From assembly GCA_000697055.1 (NCBI GenBank), contig JNDT01001633.1, forward strand, positions 1 to 64,000: DNA of 64,000 bases, in the 5' to 3' direction. The stretch is from Saksenaea vasiformis B4078. Lineage: Eukaryota > Mucoromycota > Mucoromycetes > Mucorales > Saksenaeaceae. Below are positions 10,281 to 23,900 of this stretch, one piece after another. The notes under the pieces were generated by a model. That model searched no databases, was not told the DNA's origin, and saw nothing but the letters and a program-made list of their open reading frames with translations. The position numbers and the translations under genes were made by a program. Every line of letters starts with the position of its first letter. Position 1 is the stretch's first letter.

Positions 10281-13200
10281 ATGAATAGTCCCTATGACAT
10301 TCCCGTTCCTAGTGGTCCTCCATCAAGAGGACCATCTCCATTTCCCGGTCCTCTATCTCACTCGGCTGAAACGCGCCAAGCACCCACGCCCGTACCTAAC
10401 AGTCATAGCAGACCGACCTCACCTCCAACAAAAGACTACCCTCCCTCCGCAAGACGACCAAAACGTCACTATCCTACTCTAGCTGCTACAGACCATTCCG
10501 TTACAGGACCACCTCCGCCACCTGTACCAGCACCTACTTATCCATCTTACACTCAACCAGCTCCTGTACCAGACTATGCAACAAATAATACACCAGCAGG
10601 CTTCAACAATACCTACACAGGCATCGTCAATGGTGTTGCAGGCATGACCTTGCAAGAACCCGTCAGACAAGATATAAGTCTGGTGGGCCAACCACCCGTG
10701 ATCGAAGATCTTGCTCTGCCCCCACCTACCGCGCGCCTGCCTCCTAACGTAAGTTTTTATGATTCATCCGCGTGGCTCATCGTTACGTGATCTGACATGC
10801 GCGTCCAACATGTACAGTCAACAGCCACTTCTTCCCAATATGCTCAATGCAGTGCGCGTTACAATCGTTGTACCCTGAATGCTGTCCCTTTCTCCAACTC
10901 TCTTCTCAAGCAGTCCAGCCTGCCACTATCTTTGATCCTAGAACCCTATCCTAGCTCGGACACGGAAAAAGTATGGTACCTGAACAGGATCGCTTCCATC
11001 AATCAGATACATACACATGCTAATGCTCGTCTCTTTTCTAATCAGGAAGATGTTCCGCTCGTTGAGGATACAGTTGTCAGTCGGTGTACACGCTGCAAGA
11101 CATATATCAATCCATTCGTTCAATTTGTTGAAGGTGCTTTAAAATGGCGTTGTAATATGTGTGGTTTGGATAATGATGGTGAGTTAAACGAAAACGCGGT
11201 TCTCCATTTTGTTTGTAACCTGCCTCTTTGAATGTTAGTGCCATCTGCATTTGACTGGGATATCGTCAATCAGCAACATGTTGACCGTTGGAGTCGTCCT
11301 GAGCTCAACTATGGTTGCGTTGAATTCGTTGCACCTGCAGATTACATGGTTCGCCCACCACAGCCACCTGTTTATGTATTTTTGATCGACACGTCGTACC
11401 AAGCAATTCATACAGGCATGGTTAACGTGGTTGCAGATGCTATTCTATCCGCGCTTGATAAGATTCCCAATGAAGACGGACGTACCAAGGTGGCATTTAT
11501 CACTGTTGATAGTGCGGTGGCTTTTTACAAGCTTAGTGGTGATGAGCCTGAAATCCTCGTTGTGAGTGAATTGGATGACGTTTATCTGCCGAGAGCAACA
11601 AGCGATCTTGTCGTGAATTTGGCAGAAAGCCGGGCCATTGTTGAAGATTTATTAACTCGGATGAGAACTATGTTTAATGAGACCCATTCCGCAACAAATT
11701 GTTTGGGACCAGCGCTTCAGGGAGCTCGCAAGTTGTTGGTGAGTATTAGAACCTACTTCATCCTCGACCACTTGTTGTCTCATTTGGCATCATTTTACGT
11801 TAGGCATCCACTGGAGGAAAGGTTGTGTGTTTCCAAGGAAGTCTACCCAGTGCAGGTGAAGGCTCTGTGAAGGCACAGGAGGATTTGAAGACAGCGGTTA
11901 CAGAGGCACCCTTGATGGCACCTTCTAGTACTTTCTACAGGACCTTTGCTGGCAACTGTACCGCTTCGCAAGTATGTGCAGATATGTTCATCTTTGGCAA
12001 CCAGTATTCAGATGTAGCTACGCTGAGTAAGTCGTTTGGTGTAGTTGAAGAAAGGATCCCATTTATAGCAAGCTACCATTAGATGTCATTCCCCGGTTCA
12101 CTGGTGGTCAAACCCATTTCTTCCCTGGATTCAATTCAGCAAATCAAGCAGATACCCTCAAATTGAAGGAAGAAGTGACAGCTTTGTTGTCAGAAAAAAT
12201 TGGTTTAGAAGCGGTGATGCGTACACGCTGTTCCCCCGGTTTAGTATGTCAAGCATATTACGGAAATTGCACAACTCGAGTGCCAGATATCATGGCGTTG
12301 CCGAATGTACCTCGAAACCAGTCTTACTGTATCGATATTGGCATTGAAGAGGATATCCAATCATCCGTCGTCTTTTTCCAGACGGCGTTGTTGTACACAA
12401 CCTGGTTTGGAGAGCGTCGCATTCGAGTCATGAACTTGTGCTTACCGGTAACGAAGAGTTTGGGTCAGGTGTTCGCGGAAGCAGATCAAGTGGCGGTTGC
12501 ACGAGCTCTGTGTCATCAAGGTAAGTAAAGTAGCATGAAGAAAAAGGAAACAGGCATTCATGTACGGATTTGCTTTTCATAAAGCGATCGACAAGGCTGC
12601 AACACGAAAATTGCGTGAGGGAAGGGATCTTTTGTCCGATCGAACAGCCGCCATCTGCGCTGCCTACAGTAAACATGTGATTGGAAACGAAAGCGCTGGC
12701 GTGGCCAACCTATCCCTATGTCGTAGTTTGAGCGTGCTCCCACTGTTGACATTGGGCGTACTAAAAAGCGTAAGTAACAGTAGATCAAAAAACGACAAGG
12801 TCATGAACTAAAAAAAAAAAAACCCTCACAGGAAACGTTCCAAGACGCTCCTCATGTGCCAATGGATCTTCGTAGTCAGGCTGCTGTTTTCTTGAGAACT
12901 CTTCCGACATCCAATTGGTCACATTTTATTCATCCCAACTTTTATTCACTTCATAACATGCCACCACAGGTATTATTTTTTTTTTTTGAAAAACAAACAA
13001 GGGAACTGGAGACAACTTTTTGTTCATATTGACCCATTCTATCGATTAGGCGGGCAGCATCGATACTGCTACCGGTCAGTGCGTGATGCCGCCACGGTTG
13101 CATCTTACTAGCGAAAGACTGGAGCCACATGGATGTTACCTTGTTGAGAATGGCCAGAAAATCTTCTTGTGGATCGGCAAAGAGGCTGTGCCAGCTTTAT

Positions 13201-13526
13201 GCAAAGACCTGTTGGGTGTCGCCAACATTGGCCAAGTGAAGTCTGGCCAAGTTGCCCGGTTGCCGCCACTTGAATCGGCTTTGTCACGACGCGTGTCATC
13301 CATCATTATGCATTTGCGATCGAATCGCCGTGTTACCTATTATCCCTCAATTTCTATTGTAAGGGAAGATGGCGACCCATTGATGCGATCGTGGTTCCTG
13401 GCTCAGCTACTAGAAGATCGACAACCTACGGGACCAGCAACTGCAGGTGCAAATCAACAACATGCAAGCTCGGGTCTGAGCTATTTCCAATGGTTAGGTT
13501 ACGTGCGCGCAAAATGCCAGAAATAG
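10281..13526 (+). CDS. SEC24: COPII coat subunit Sec24
   Basis: Nine exons: 10281-10748, 10818-10970, 11046-11178, 11239-11738, 11804-12026, 12083-12520, 12585-12769, 12832-12969 and 13050-13526, giving 904 residues, typical for Sec24. Order of parts: Pro-rich disordered N-terminus; zinc finger with CTRC and CNMC (about residues 221-244); vWA-type trunk beginning PPVYVFLIDTSYQA and including PRFTGGQTHFFPGFN; beta-sandwich; helical domain; C-terminal gelsolin-like domain with KIFLWIGKEAV. It is the cargo adaptor of the COPII coat at ER exit sites with Sec23. Intron 2 (75 nt) has no stop and keeps frame. The stop lies 146 bp from the stop of convergent URB2. The exon 5/6 junction uses CATTAG and was chosen because it gives VATLNVIPRFTGG. 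Confidence 0.95.
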
Positions 13527-13672
13527 CAACAGTAGATAATCATTTTTTTCCTTTTTTTCTTTTTTTTTTTTACTTATAACCGTATTCGTGTTCTCCCTCC
13601 TTTATCCCAAAGAGAAAAAAAAAAGTGTTTTTCCCGAACGAAAAAAAAAAGCTAATACATTTAGTTATTCTT

Positions 13673-16600
13673 CTATTGACCAGAGTATTTGTGATCCGTC
13701 TTCCAGCTTGTATAAAAGGTCTTGAACAGCGATTTTCCTGGGCCATCCAAGGCGGTCATGATGAGGCTTTGATCACTTTCAGAACACATGTCCATCATTC
13801 CGTACAGACCAGGCAGGAGGGCACTCTTGATATGCGGTAGCGCAATGCTCATGGTGGCATTGGATTGGATGGTGAAATACTCAATAAGCACATAGGGTGC
13901 ATGTCTTGTCATGATACGCCATGCGTTTTGTGCAGCGCCGCTAGACTTTGAAGATATCTCGCCCAACAAGCGGGCGTAGAGCTGCGCAGCTGACTCATCC
14001 ATTGGCGCGTAGGGGACAAGGAGTGGTATAACGTTGCCCATTGGTTTCTTTTCGTCGTCTGACTTACGCTTGGAGCTGACAAGTGAGACGTGGATTGATC
14101 GGAAGCATCGCATGAGAGCTTGCAGGAGTCCAATATAGGCAGGCATTACATCGGCGAGTTTTTCTCGGTGCTGTTTCACCAGATTGATGAGGACATTGCA
14201 TATGCCCTCAAACACTTCGTGGGCTATCCTACGATCGATCTTGACCTGGAACCGCTCAGATGCCGTTGGATTTGCGACTTGAAGGAGACAGGACAAGATA
14301 ACAGAAAGATCGAAGCTATTCAAGTCGAATGCTTTTTGGAATGTCACATGGCCCAAGAATTCCAGAATCTGTCGCAACACACCAACGGACTTCGTCTGTC
14401 CAAAGAAAACGGAGAATTTGAGGATAGCTTTCGATAATACTCGCTGTAATCGTTTTTTTTGCGCTAGAAACAAATTCAAAGCTTTTAGCATGTACGCTTC
14501 CCAACTTGCAACATGAAATTTTACCATCTGTGCTATCCTGTACTGCACGAGTGTACAGGTAGAGAATAGGATGAACTCCCTCCTCCTCGCCCTCTTTTTC
14601 TAGCAGGATTTGTGTAACAAAGAAGTCAAAGACCGTTTCATGGCTCTTGACGGGTAAGGATTGAATCCATATTTTCAACGATTGTGAGATCTGTTCCTTG
14701 GCGTACTCGGGACCTTTTGCAACGTCTAATAAATCACCCTGCTTATCACCTTCTCTCCCCTTTTTTTTCCTTTACCTTTTTTCTTCAGAATAGATTGGAT
14801 GAGATAGGGTAAGGTGAAGAGCCGCTCTGGGCCGTTTGGTTTCTCATAGCATGCCAAAGTAGTGGCCAAAGTAGCTACCAAATCCACTGTGATGTCCAGA
14901 CGCTCCTCCTCCTGCATTTTTTCTGCCATCATCACAAAAGATTGATAGGATGATACAAGCTGCATCGTGCTCTTGTATAATTCGGTGGCATTGATGGCTA
15001 TACAGCGCTCTGTTTAGTTCTCGCACTGGTTTGTCAGTAGGCGTACCTTCGTCTGCGTGTGATCCAAGAACGCCTGCGTAGTCTTCTAAATGCCTTATCA
15101 TAATGAGCAAGGAGCTAAAGTTATCCAACTTTGCCATTTTGGGATTATTCTTGTTCGTGGCCTTAGCTAACGAGGACTTGGTGGCACTAAGCGTCTTGAT
15201 AACATGGTCGGCAATGTCCCGCATTGCAGTTCTAGCATAGATAGGATCGTCTAGGTCTATATCGGCCAATCTACGTATGATCTATCATTTAGCATCGACA
15301 CCGAGCCATTTCCTCCTCATTACCTTTTGTTGCGTAGATACCCACCCAGGGTTTCCACCGCGTTGATAGTCGAATCGAAATTTGAGTTTTCCTTGAGAGA
15401 TGTAGCACGCCATGTTAAGGTGTCATGCCAAAATGCTGTCGCCTGAACACTAGATTCCTGACTACGGACACCGCTCAATATCGCCCTGGAGAACGTTGTA
15501 AGTAAGCTGCTATGTATTTGGTCACCAGCAACTTACGCTAAAGTATATTGATCAAGTTCCTTTGTCACACTCTTCAAAGAATCCAAAGTCTTTTGATCCT
15601 CAGTCGGCCATTGCTCTGCCGACTGCAAAAACCAACGCAGAACAGAGGAATCCGTTGCCTAAATACAAGTTAGCATCCACATTCAGCCCTCATTTCATTT
15701 CATTTCATTTCTTTTTTCGTTTGTTGTACATACCAGGACACCGGTGCCATTGATATATAAAATCAATCGTAGATGGAGCGTTCGACATATTAATGATGCT
15801 TTCATTCGAACCGCGAGATCGACCTTGACATTGGAAATAATCCATGCATCCAAGAGGAACGATAGCATAAGCGCTTCTTGTCGTTCCATTTTATCATAAT
15901 ACTCCAAGGGGAATAGCAACAAAAGCTTGACATAAGCCATGATCTTGTGTACATATTTTGTCTCCGCTGGCGAAGCATCTTGATCCATCACATTATCAGT
16001 CGAAGTTAGCAACGAAATGAGTTGAGACGGCAGCTCCCTTGTCGTTGGACTCAAAGACGCAATCTGGTTAGCAAGCGTTTCCGTCCGCTCATTGGTATGA
16101 TGGTCAATGTTGTTAAACAATGCAATCAATTCTTTCAATAAAGTAGAAATACTGCATTCTAAACGTGCCAGAAAGTTAGGTCCGAATACCGTACACAAAT
16201 GACCGACTGACCTTTGAAACATTTTGCTTCGTAAAAGTTCGCCGATCTGAGCAACGTCTCGTTGAGCGACCGGATGGTAATGGTTGCTGAAGCGGTGTCA
16301 GCATGGGTCTCTTCTTCTGGGAGTGATAGTAACACCATTGATGTCAGTTTTTTAGCACGTTCACCTTCAGCAAATCGACTAAAATGGCCATTTAGTTATC
16401 TGTTATCATGCTGCTCCTTTTTGCATTACCATACGACATCAAACCACTCGTCCGTGATAACTTTCCAGCACGCAATTTTTACCGCATTCTCGTCCGCAAG
16501 GTGCATCAAATAACCATCCCACTGTGAATCAAGAAGGTTCGAACTATGTTTTTCCAGGACGAAGTCAAGGACTGCGTTGACAAGATCAGCAGTTTGTGTT

Positions 16601-19012
16601 GCGTCGGGATCAGTGTTCAAGAGGCAACTAAAGTAGGCATGTTGCAGCATAATATTTGCCTAATTTGTTTGATGAGTCAATGCCCGACTACCTTCCATCG
16701 TTTACTTACAGAGTATACGAACGCGATTCGTTGAGTTTGAGTTCCCATGGATTTCACGAGCTTGTAGAGCATACAAAGCATCTTCGATGCCAGCCATTGT
16801 CGTTCGGCCTCTGTCAGTTGTTTCCAATACACATCATCCAATACATTGGTCAGTGTGAAATGGATCTGAAGTGCCGGAATTGTAGCACTTTCCGTTGTTT
16901 CATCAACATCCGTCCACTTCTCCAAGCTAGGCTTTATGAACTTTTCGAAAAGTTCACTGGTAATTTTTTTGAAGTTGTGCTTCTGATGATGTGTCAGGCG
17001 AAGGGCTTCGATAAATTCAACGAAATAGATAGCAACAAAGCGGGAAAGAGGATTATCTCGTGATTTTGTCTTTTGTGATCGCTTCTGCTTCTTTAGAGGA
17101 GGTGTGGACGATTCGATCGTTGTACGTAGGTCCGTGGCGAATCTCTCGAAGATCTCGGTTGCCTGGGTCGCAGGCATATGTTTGCTGATGCAGGTTGAAA
17201 ATCTGGAAGCATGTTAGATGGCTAATATATACATGTAAGCACCACATACTCCTTTAAAAACGCCCTTGAGAAGAGCGGCTTTTCCAAAAGCTCGTAAACA
17301 TCTCCAGATGGCATAGCTTGCACGGAAGTAAGAAGATCATTTATAAAACCATCGATTTGTCTTGACACTGTGTATGTTTGTAATACAGATATCGCTAAAG
17401 CTAAACAGTATTCTTCTGCCTCTTTTGACGGCTGGTAATCCTATAGTCAGTCTAATGTTTCATACAATTAAAATGGGGACTTACATATAGCAGAGTAGGC
17501 CACAAAGACTCAATACGCGGCTCAATAAGCGAAAAATCAATCTGAAGAAGAAGATTGGCAAGGCGTAGCACCAAACCTTGGTCATTTGCTGCAGATCATT
17601 CATGTTACAACCCCACAAGCCTTCAGCGTTAATCGTTTACCTTGCGAATCCTTGAGGTATAAGATAGTTTCGTCTGCGATCTCTTCCAAGGTGACAAATT
17701 GCGACTTTGCAATATCATCATTGCGTGAACCGTATATGTTCAAGCTGACAACCTCTTGTAAAGTTTGTCCAAGGAATTGCAGGTATGATGTTCGATAGCG
17801 GTCTCGTATTTTTCGTAGCATCGTACATGTTTCAACAAAAAATCCAAATTCAACGACGCGTCCCAGCTGTTGCATTGATGCTGTGCTCTTGGCTTTTTTC
17901 CGGAACATTTCCACGAAAGACCGGAACAAAACAGGTAACACGTCCAGTACTAAAAAACAAAAGTTGAATTAAAAAAAAAAGAGGTTCTGCGTCAATAAAC
18001 GATAGTCTACCATCCAGGATTCGTTCTTCATCTGTTGTTTTTTCTACCATTGTTGTCATTCCTTCAAAAAGGTTTGACACATAGCTTGCTTGTTTCGAAT
18101 GGACGACTTCTCGAGAAAATGACGATTCTTTAAGAATAGAAGTATATTCGAAAATTGTGTCCGCATGGAAAAGAGTGTGTGACAGAATGCTGGAGATGCT
18201 GTAAGACAAGGTATCGAGTCTGCGGCGGACACTAAGTAGCTTGGGGAATAAGTCGCCCAAAAGGACAGTAAAAACCTAGAAGAGAAGACCTGGTCAGGAA
18301 ATGCACCGGGAAAAATCATTTAGTGTGTTCAACCTTTTTCTGATTAGCTGCTTGGACCAATTGTGCGTCGTACCGTTCGAGAATAAGAGGAGCAATCTCA
18401 ACCAAAACTTCGAGTGCTTTTTTCTCTGCGATATTAGCATTTTTGTTGACCATGTCCAATTGATCTAGCAATGCCACCAGTAGACGATCGACCAATGTTG
18501 TCATGTGCTCGAACGCAGGACGGTAAGAGAAGGCAAATGTGCTTGAAAATAGAATGCAAATGCAGGAATGGATTTCGCGAACAAATTCGGTACGTTGTTC
18601 CGCATGTATCGTGGATACCTTATCGTACAGCTGCTGCAATAAAGTGGCAAACGTAACAATAAGGTGAACGCGAATGATAGGCGGGCTTTGTTTCCGATCG
18701 CGATTGGCTCGTTCTCGGTAGTGCTCTAACAGTTCTCGTAGTAGTTTCCAGTAGGCGATCTGAAGCAGGGAACATTCGGAAAGTCTATACGATTGTTAGT
18801 TTGACGCGATCGGGACAGACGATTGCTATTTACGTTTTCAGGTTTGGTTTTGTCAATGCTGTGCAAACCCATTCGAACAGGAAGTCGTCTTTGTTTGGAA
18901 AAAACACGTCATTATTTTTCCAAGCTTCTGTTGCTGTTTCGATACGCTGTGAAGTAGATAGTCCGGCGCCTTTCAGGGCCTTGGCGATCTTTTCAGACGA
19001 CAAATCGCTCAT
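13673..19012 (-). CDS. URB2: Ribosome biogenesis factor Urb2/Npa2
   Basis: A long minus-strand gene with about twelve or more short introns and an estimated 1500 residues. Start MSDLSSEKIAKALKGAGLST at 19012; exon 1 ends near 18834 and joins a frame starting 18784 (LKT then LSECSLLQIAYWKLL). The C-terminal part has the Urb2 domain signature: PYVLIEYFTIQ, ALLPGLYGMMDMCSESD and GKSLFKTFYTSWK just before the stop. The rest is helical repeat-like. Urb2 acts in the nucleolus in early 60S (27S pre-rRNA) maturation. The apparent frame change at 14.5 kb is explained by a 49-nt intron (14528-14576; donor GTTCAT is weak). Not every internal boundary was fixed. It diverges from the PTPA gene. Confidence 0.82.
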
Positions 19013-19168
19013 GTCCGTTGGAAGTGATTCGAGGAAATAAACTTTTCTTTTTTTTCACAAAATGATGATTACCTATTTTGGAAAGACGAGTCACTTGTGT
19101 TTCCAGCAACGAGAGAGAAAGGGGATTTGATGTCGCCGTTTGGTTTTCCCTGTCTACTGTTTCCCAAC
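19013..19168. promoter_or_regulatory. Shared divergent promoter URB2 / PTPA
   Basis: Only 156 bp separate the start codons of the divergent URB2 and PTPA genes, so both core promoters must lie here or inside the flanking coding regions. An A-run (about 19046-19058 on the minus sense, T-run on plus) could be a nucleosome-excluding element. No clear TATA box is seen. Confidence 0.5.
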
Positions 19169-20551
19169 ATGTCATTTCAAGTTCCCGTTAAACGAATTAT
19201 TACCAAAGAGCATCTAGACGATTTTTTACAATCCGATGCCTATAACAGTTATATGGGTTATATTGAACGACTCAACGATTCAGTCAAGAACTTGAAGATT
19301 GATGCTGACCTCGTCTTATCTAATGTACGCATAAGCATAGAATAGCAGACAAAAAAAAAAAAAAAAAAAAAAAAAAAGACTGATGAGTCCCATAATTGAC
19401 TTGCTTTCCTTTCATGGGGTCAGGCAGTGCAACAGATCCTCGAAGTGTTGGAGACGTTATGCCGATGGGTGAAAGAGATACCACCGGTTGAAAACTCCAA
19501 GTCGCGCTTTGGCAACCCTTCATTCCGCGTGTTTTACGATAGAGTGAAGGATGTAAGCGTGCTTTATATATTTGTAAGACGTTCCTAAGAAAACTATGTA
19601 GAATGCAGAAGCGTTAATGCGACCATGGGTGACGGAGGAAGCTCTCGGCGAAACATCTCGTTATTTCGTGGAAAGCTTTGGTAACCGTAAACGGATAGAT
19701 TATGGAACTGGACACGAAGCAAACTTTATGGCATGGCTGTATGTTTTATTTTCTTTATTATGACAACTGAAAGACGCTCAAAACTTTGTTCAGTTTATGT
19801 TTAGAAAAACTCGGCGTCCTCACACCAGAAGATGACTCCGCTGTTGTGTTGCGCGTGTTTGTCAAGTACGTAACTGTGGATGAAGTCAAAATTAACGTTG
19901 ATGCTATAGGTATATTGCGCTGATGCGACAGTTACAATTTGAGTACTGGTTGGAACCAGCCGGATCCCATGGTGTGTGGGGTTTAGATGATTACCACTTT
20001 TTGCCATTCATGTTTGGTGCTTCTCAATTACATGGTAACGTTTGTCGCATTTTTTTTTATTTCTTTACTAAATGAAATCTGTGTAACCAGATCACAAATA
20101 CATCCGACCAAAATCAATTCATGATGCAGAAACGGTGGAAGAATTTTCGAAATCGTACATGTATCTTGCATGTATTCATTTTATCAACACGGTGAAGACG
20201 ACAGCCTCCTTGCGATGGCACTCACCTATGTTGGATGATATTTCAGCGTGCAAAACCTGGGCCAAGGTCAGCCAGGGTATGATCAAGATGTACAAAGCAG
20301 AAGTGATGGGAAAACTTCCCATTATGCAACATTTTATGTTTGGCAGTCTCATTGCATTTGAGGGAGGATCGCCGCAAGCTGAAGAAATGCAAGATGAATG
20401 TGGCCATGTTCATCAACCCGAAGGCGATGTGTATGCCCTGGGCCAGGAACATCCAGAATGTTGTGGAATTCCCGTACCAAGTGCAGTTGCTGTAGCGGCA
20501 TTAAAAGCCCGTACTGGCTCGTCAGCTCCACGACCAATTCCTTTTGATTAA
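19169..20551 (+). CDS. Serine/threonine phosphatase 2A activator (PTPA, RRD type)
   Basis: Six exons fit: 19169-19324, 19424-19552, 19602-19738, 19794-19865, 19910-20034 and 20091-20551, giving 359 residues. Family landmarks are present: [15 protein letters not shown] near the start, [33 protein letters not shown] and PFMFGASQL, then [13 protein letters not shown] is a peptidyl-prolyl isomerase-like activator of PP2A catalytic subunits. The start at 19169 (MSFQVPVK) matches the usual start of the fold; an in-frame Met at 19130 is less likely. The C-terminal tail has a His/Cys-containing stretch. Intron 1 contains a run of 27 adenines. I cannot separate RRD1 from RRD2 by eye. Confidence 0.93.
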
Positions 20552-20907
20552 TACCATATGTTTCTGATTTTTAATGCCTAAACTGTAGCTATACAAATAA
20601 AACGGGATAGCAAAGCCTCTCAGTCCTTGTCATTCGGTGATAATGTTAGGTGCCAGGACACCAGAGGGCGTCTATCCTTATCCTGCGCTATATCAAGGAA
20701 CGCCTTCCAGTAGGAGTGGATCTTCGAACTTTGGCCGTGTGATTCGGGATGTTCTTTTGGGTCTTCAATTTTTCGTGCCTCGCAGCATACGCAGTTTCGC
20801 GAAGCCCTCCAATCACCAGCTAAAACGTGTACAATATATAACCGGTAAACCCTTCTTTTTTAATAAGAGTGGGTTTCCAAATAAATAGCAGGGAATCGAA
20901 TATGTAT
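20552..20907. other. Convergent intergenic gap PTPA / exchanger
   Basis: This is the 3' flank of both convergent genes. It contains an AATAAA-like word near 20596 for the PTPA transcript. No coding signal was recognised. Confidence 0.4.
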
Positions 20908-23900
20908 CTACATAGAAACTGACTGAAGGATACTGCGTCCTGTAAGGGAAGGAATATAGTAAAAACCTGCTAAAAGAACAATATAACTGAGGATCAAAAT
21001 GAAGCCTTTAAAGTAATTCGCTTTGCCCTCCTGGTACGTGTAAGTAAGCAAAAACACAGACACAATCACAGACACAACATCCCATTGTGGAAACAGTAAT
21101 CTATGTAAAAATTAGGCTTCATTTGGCTATCTCTTTTTTTTTTCTTACGTGAAAGTGTAACGCGTCAACTCTTCAGCGTTCCAATTGTACCACAAGGAAA
21201 AAGCAACCATCGCTGGTATCTGTAACAGGCACACCTGAAGAGCGTACGCAGATCCGATTTCCAAGCTATACAGGTGTTGATGACTAGGAAACTCTGAATT
21301 CTTTCTTTTGCTTACCTTAAAACGACGTTTCCATTCAAAGCAAAGGAAATTGCATTCACAAACTCGGTGATATTGGGTACCTAAGGAGCTGTCAGTCTGA
21401 ATCCTTTTTTTTTTTTGCTTTCTTTTTACCAAAGCAAACAGCGTCAGACCAAGGAATTTTTCGTCTACAGCGAGATGCTGCATGACCTCGTCGACCGTCT
21501 CAACTAATACTTCTGCAATAAGCGAGTACAAAAGTGTGCAAGCAAAAAGGATAGTGAAACTTTTGATTTTGCCCCAATTCGGCGAATCATGGCCAGACAT
21601 TTCTTCCTCTTCCTTAACATTATCCTCATCATCGTCGGCATAGATATAAGATGTAGGTGATGATGCCACATTTTTCCCTGTTGCGTATTGTCCCGGACGG
21701 AATGCAGGAGATGGACCTGCAGCAGTGGTGGTTGCTCCGATAGAGCCATAAGATCCGGACCCTTGGGGAGGTGCTACTGCTGTGGATGTATGGAAAGAAG
21801 TGTAGGACGTCTGTTCAGGCGGAGGGGCAGAGGACGTGCTTGGAGTATGTACAGGGATCGTGCTGACCATGACATGAGGTTTGTTTGCTTGTTCTTCGAG
21901 ATCATCATCAGTTTCCTACTCCATTGGCGTTTATTTCAACTTACTTTGCTGTTTCTGTTCATTCGAATGGAGTGGATACACGAGATGGGAAATAAGATGG
22001 GCAGGCATCAGTTTCTGATAATACGGTTCCTTCTGCTGACGTTTATGGTCTGGTGTTTTCCAGACCATATCAACATGTGTTCGCAAACTGAATACCAAAC
22101 CAACGACATAGGCCTATAGCAATAAAATAAACGAACAATGGTTGAGTAGATTAGAGACTAAGTAGGTTACTTACGGATGGCAAAATCACAGCACATATCC
22201 AGGCAAGTGGCTTGACACTTTCTTGGTAGACAGGATCAATGGTGGGGTTCATCTGGTCGTAATAACACTGTGAACAAGTGATGGTACCCGTCGTATTTTC
22301 AGGGCAGCCTGTGCATCGTAGTTCAATCTGTAGGAAAAAAAAAAAGAAGATGGCTTTTGTACAGCTGTTTCTTTCTACGTTCCTTACCGATCCAAAGATT
22401 TTGTAAAATAACGTCGGTGTGAGTGCGCCAATAATAGCCATGATCAACATGGTGGAGGTGACTCCAGCGCTTTTGGCGTTAAACTTTTGTTCCTTTCGCT
22501 TGGCACCGCTGCTCACCATCGAGCATCCAGGCATCAGAAGAACACCAGCTATAAAGCTTCCAATCAGCGCGCCCTCAACCAATGCACTTTTGCCTTTCAT
22601 CAATGCTACACCGTACAAAATGATCTCAATGATACTGCCAAAGGTAGCATTGATCACCGCGCCTACACCCATGCTACTCTGGGCTGACACAGAGCTAACG
22701 CCCATCCCAATAAAGTACGATAGAGGAATGACTGACGCCAACGAAAGGCAGAATACAAGGGCTGAAGAGGACACTACCGAATCTGGCCAGTACCGTTTAA
22801 CAACCCAATCATCAAAAATCACAAAAAATACCAACGGGATCAAGTTGATAAATATGATATTGATCCCGTCGTAGGTATACTTGTAGTACTGTAGTCCGAC
22901 TGCCTGGTAAGTGCACAAAAGGATAATCGTTGGATGACCCGTGTCGCTTCCAAGTGCGGACCACCGTTTAAATCTGAGGCTGAGTGGATGGCGTCGAAGG
23001 TGGCGAAGTAAGATATAGTGCAGTTTGGCCATAGGAATAGTAACGACACATAACCAACTGATGGTCGATACAAGCAGGAACAAGGGCGCTTATATAACAA
23101 GGTAGTCAGTTTTTTGTATCTTTGTCACGCATTGTGCATACCAATAAGAATGAAATAGAGCAAATAATAGATACATCCTGCAGGACCCGATCGCACGATC
23201 TCTAGAAATCTACGCATAGCACTTTTTTTTCTCCTTGCTTGATTGTATTCACCGATATATTCACCATTGATGCTTGAAGGGGCATTGACTGAATATCGTT
23301 CGACGTACCGACCAAAAGGCCATAGCAAATAGGATGCTAGTTCCCGCAGCATTCGTCCATAAGCTTGTCCGTCCGGCGGTAAAAGTGTTAGGATAACAGA
23401 GATGACCAGCATCACGCATGCGAGCCACCAGCCAAAGCAAAGGGCCCACAGTATATTCCCTGGATTCAAGAATAATTCAGGTGAAGACGAGGGAGATGAA
23501 TGCAGTGCACTGTCAGCACTGCGCACCACCGATCTGGACTTTTTGTACAACGCAGGTTTCCAAATAGGCAAACCAAATGGGTGCTGTCTGTTAATTGCCT
23601 AAATTTCGACACAGTAAACAATTGGAACTTGCTTTTTCCTCCTGGCATTCTACATACATCTTGTCTTTCTTTAAGCGTTATTTCACGATCACGAGCATTA
23701 GTCGAATCGTCATAACCGGAATGACGACCACCCCGATCTACACGCTTTCCGCGTGAATCATGTCCGTCATTATCCTCAACGTCATTGTCTTCTTCTGTTT
23801 GCTCTTCTTTCTCCTCGTCTTCGTCTTCGTCGGCATCGGCGTCGTCGTCTTCTTCTTCTTCCTCTTCCTCAGGATCATTTTCATAGTTCCGTCTTCTTTT

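Noticed and set aside
12027..12082. Alternative SEC24 exon 5/6 joint using TTTATAG
   Set aside because: With the strong GTAAGT donor it creates a stop after a few codons; the CATTAG acceptor gives the expected NVIPRFTGG.
14528..14576. Apparent frameshift in URB2
   Set aside because: A 49-nt GT-AG intron in phase 0 joins the two frames (EEEG to MVKFHVASW), so no mutation is needed, although the donor is weak.
22419..22874. 151-codon plus-strand ORF
   Set aside because: Antisense of the exchanger's membrane core, whose CaCA alpha-1 motif is unambiguous.
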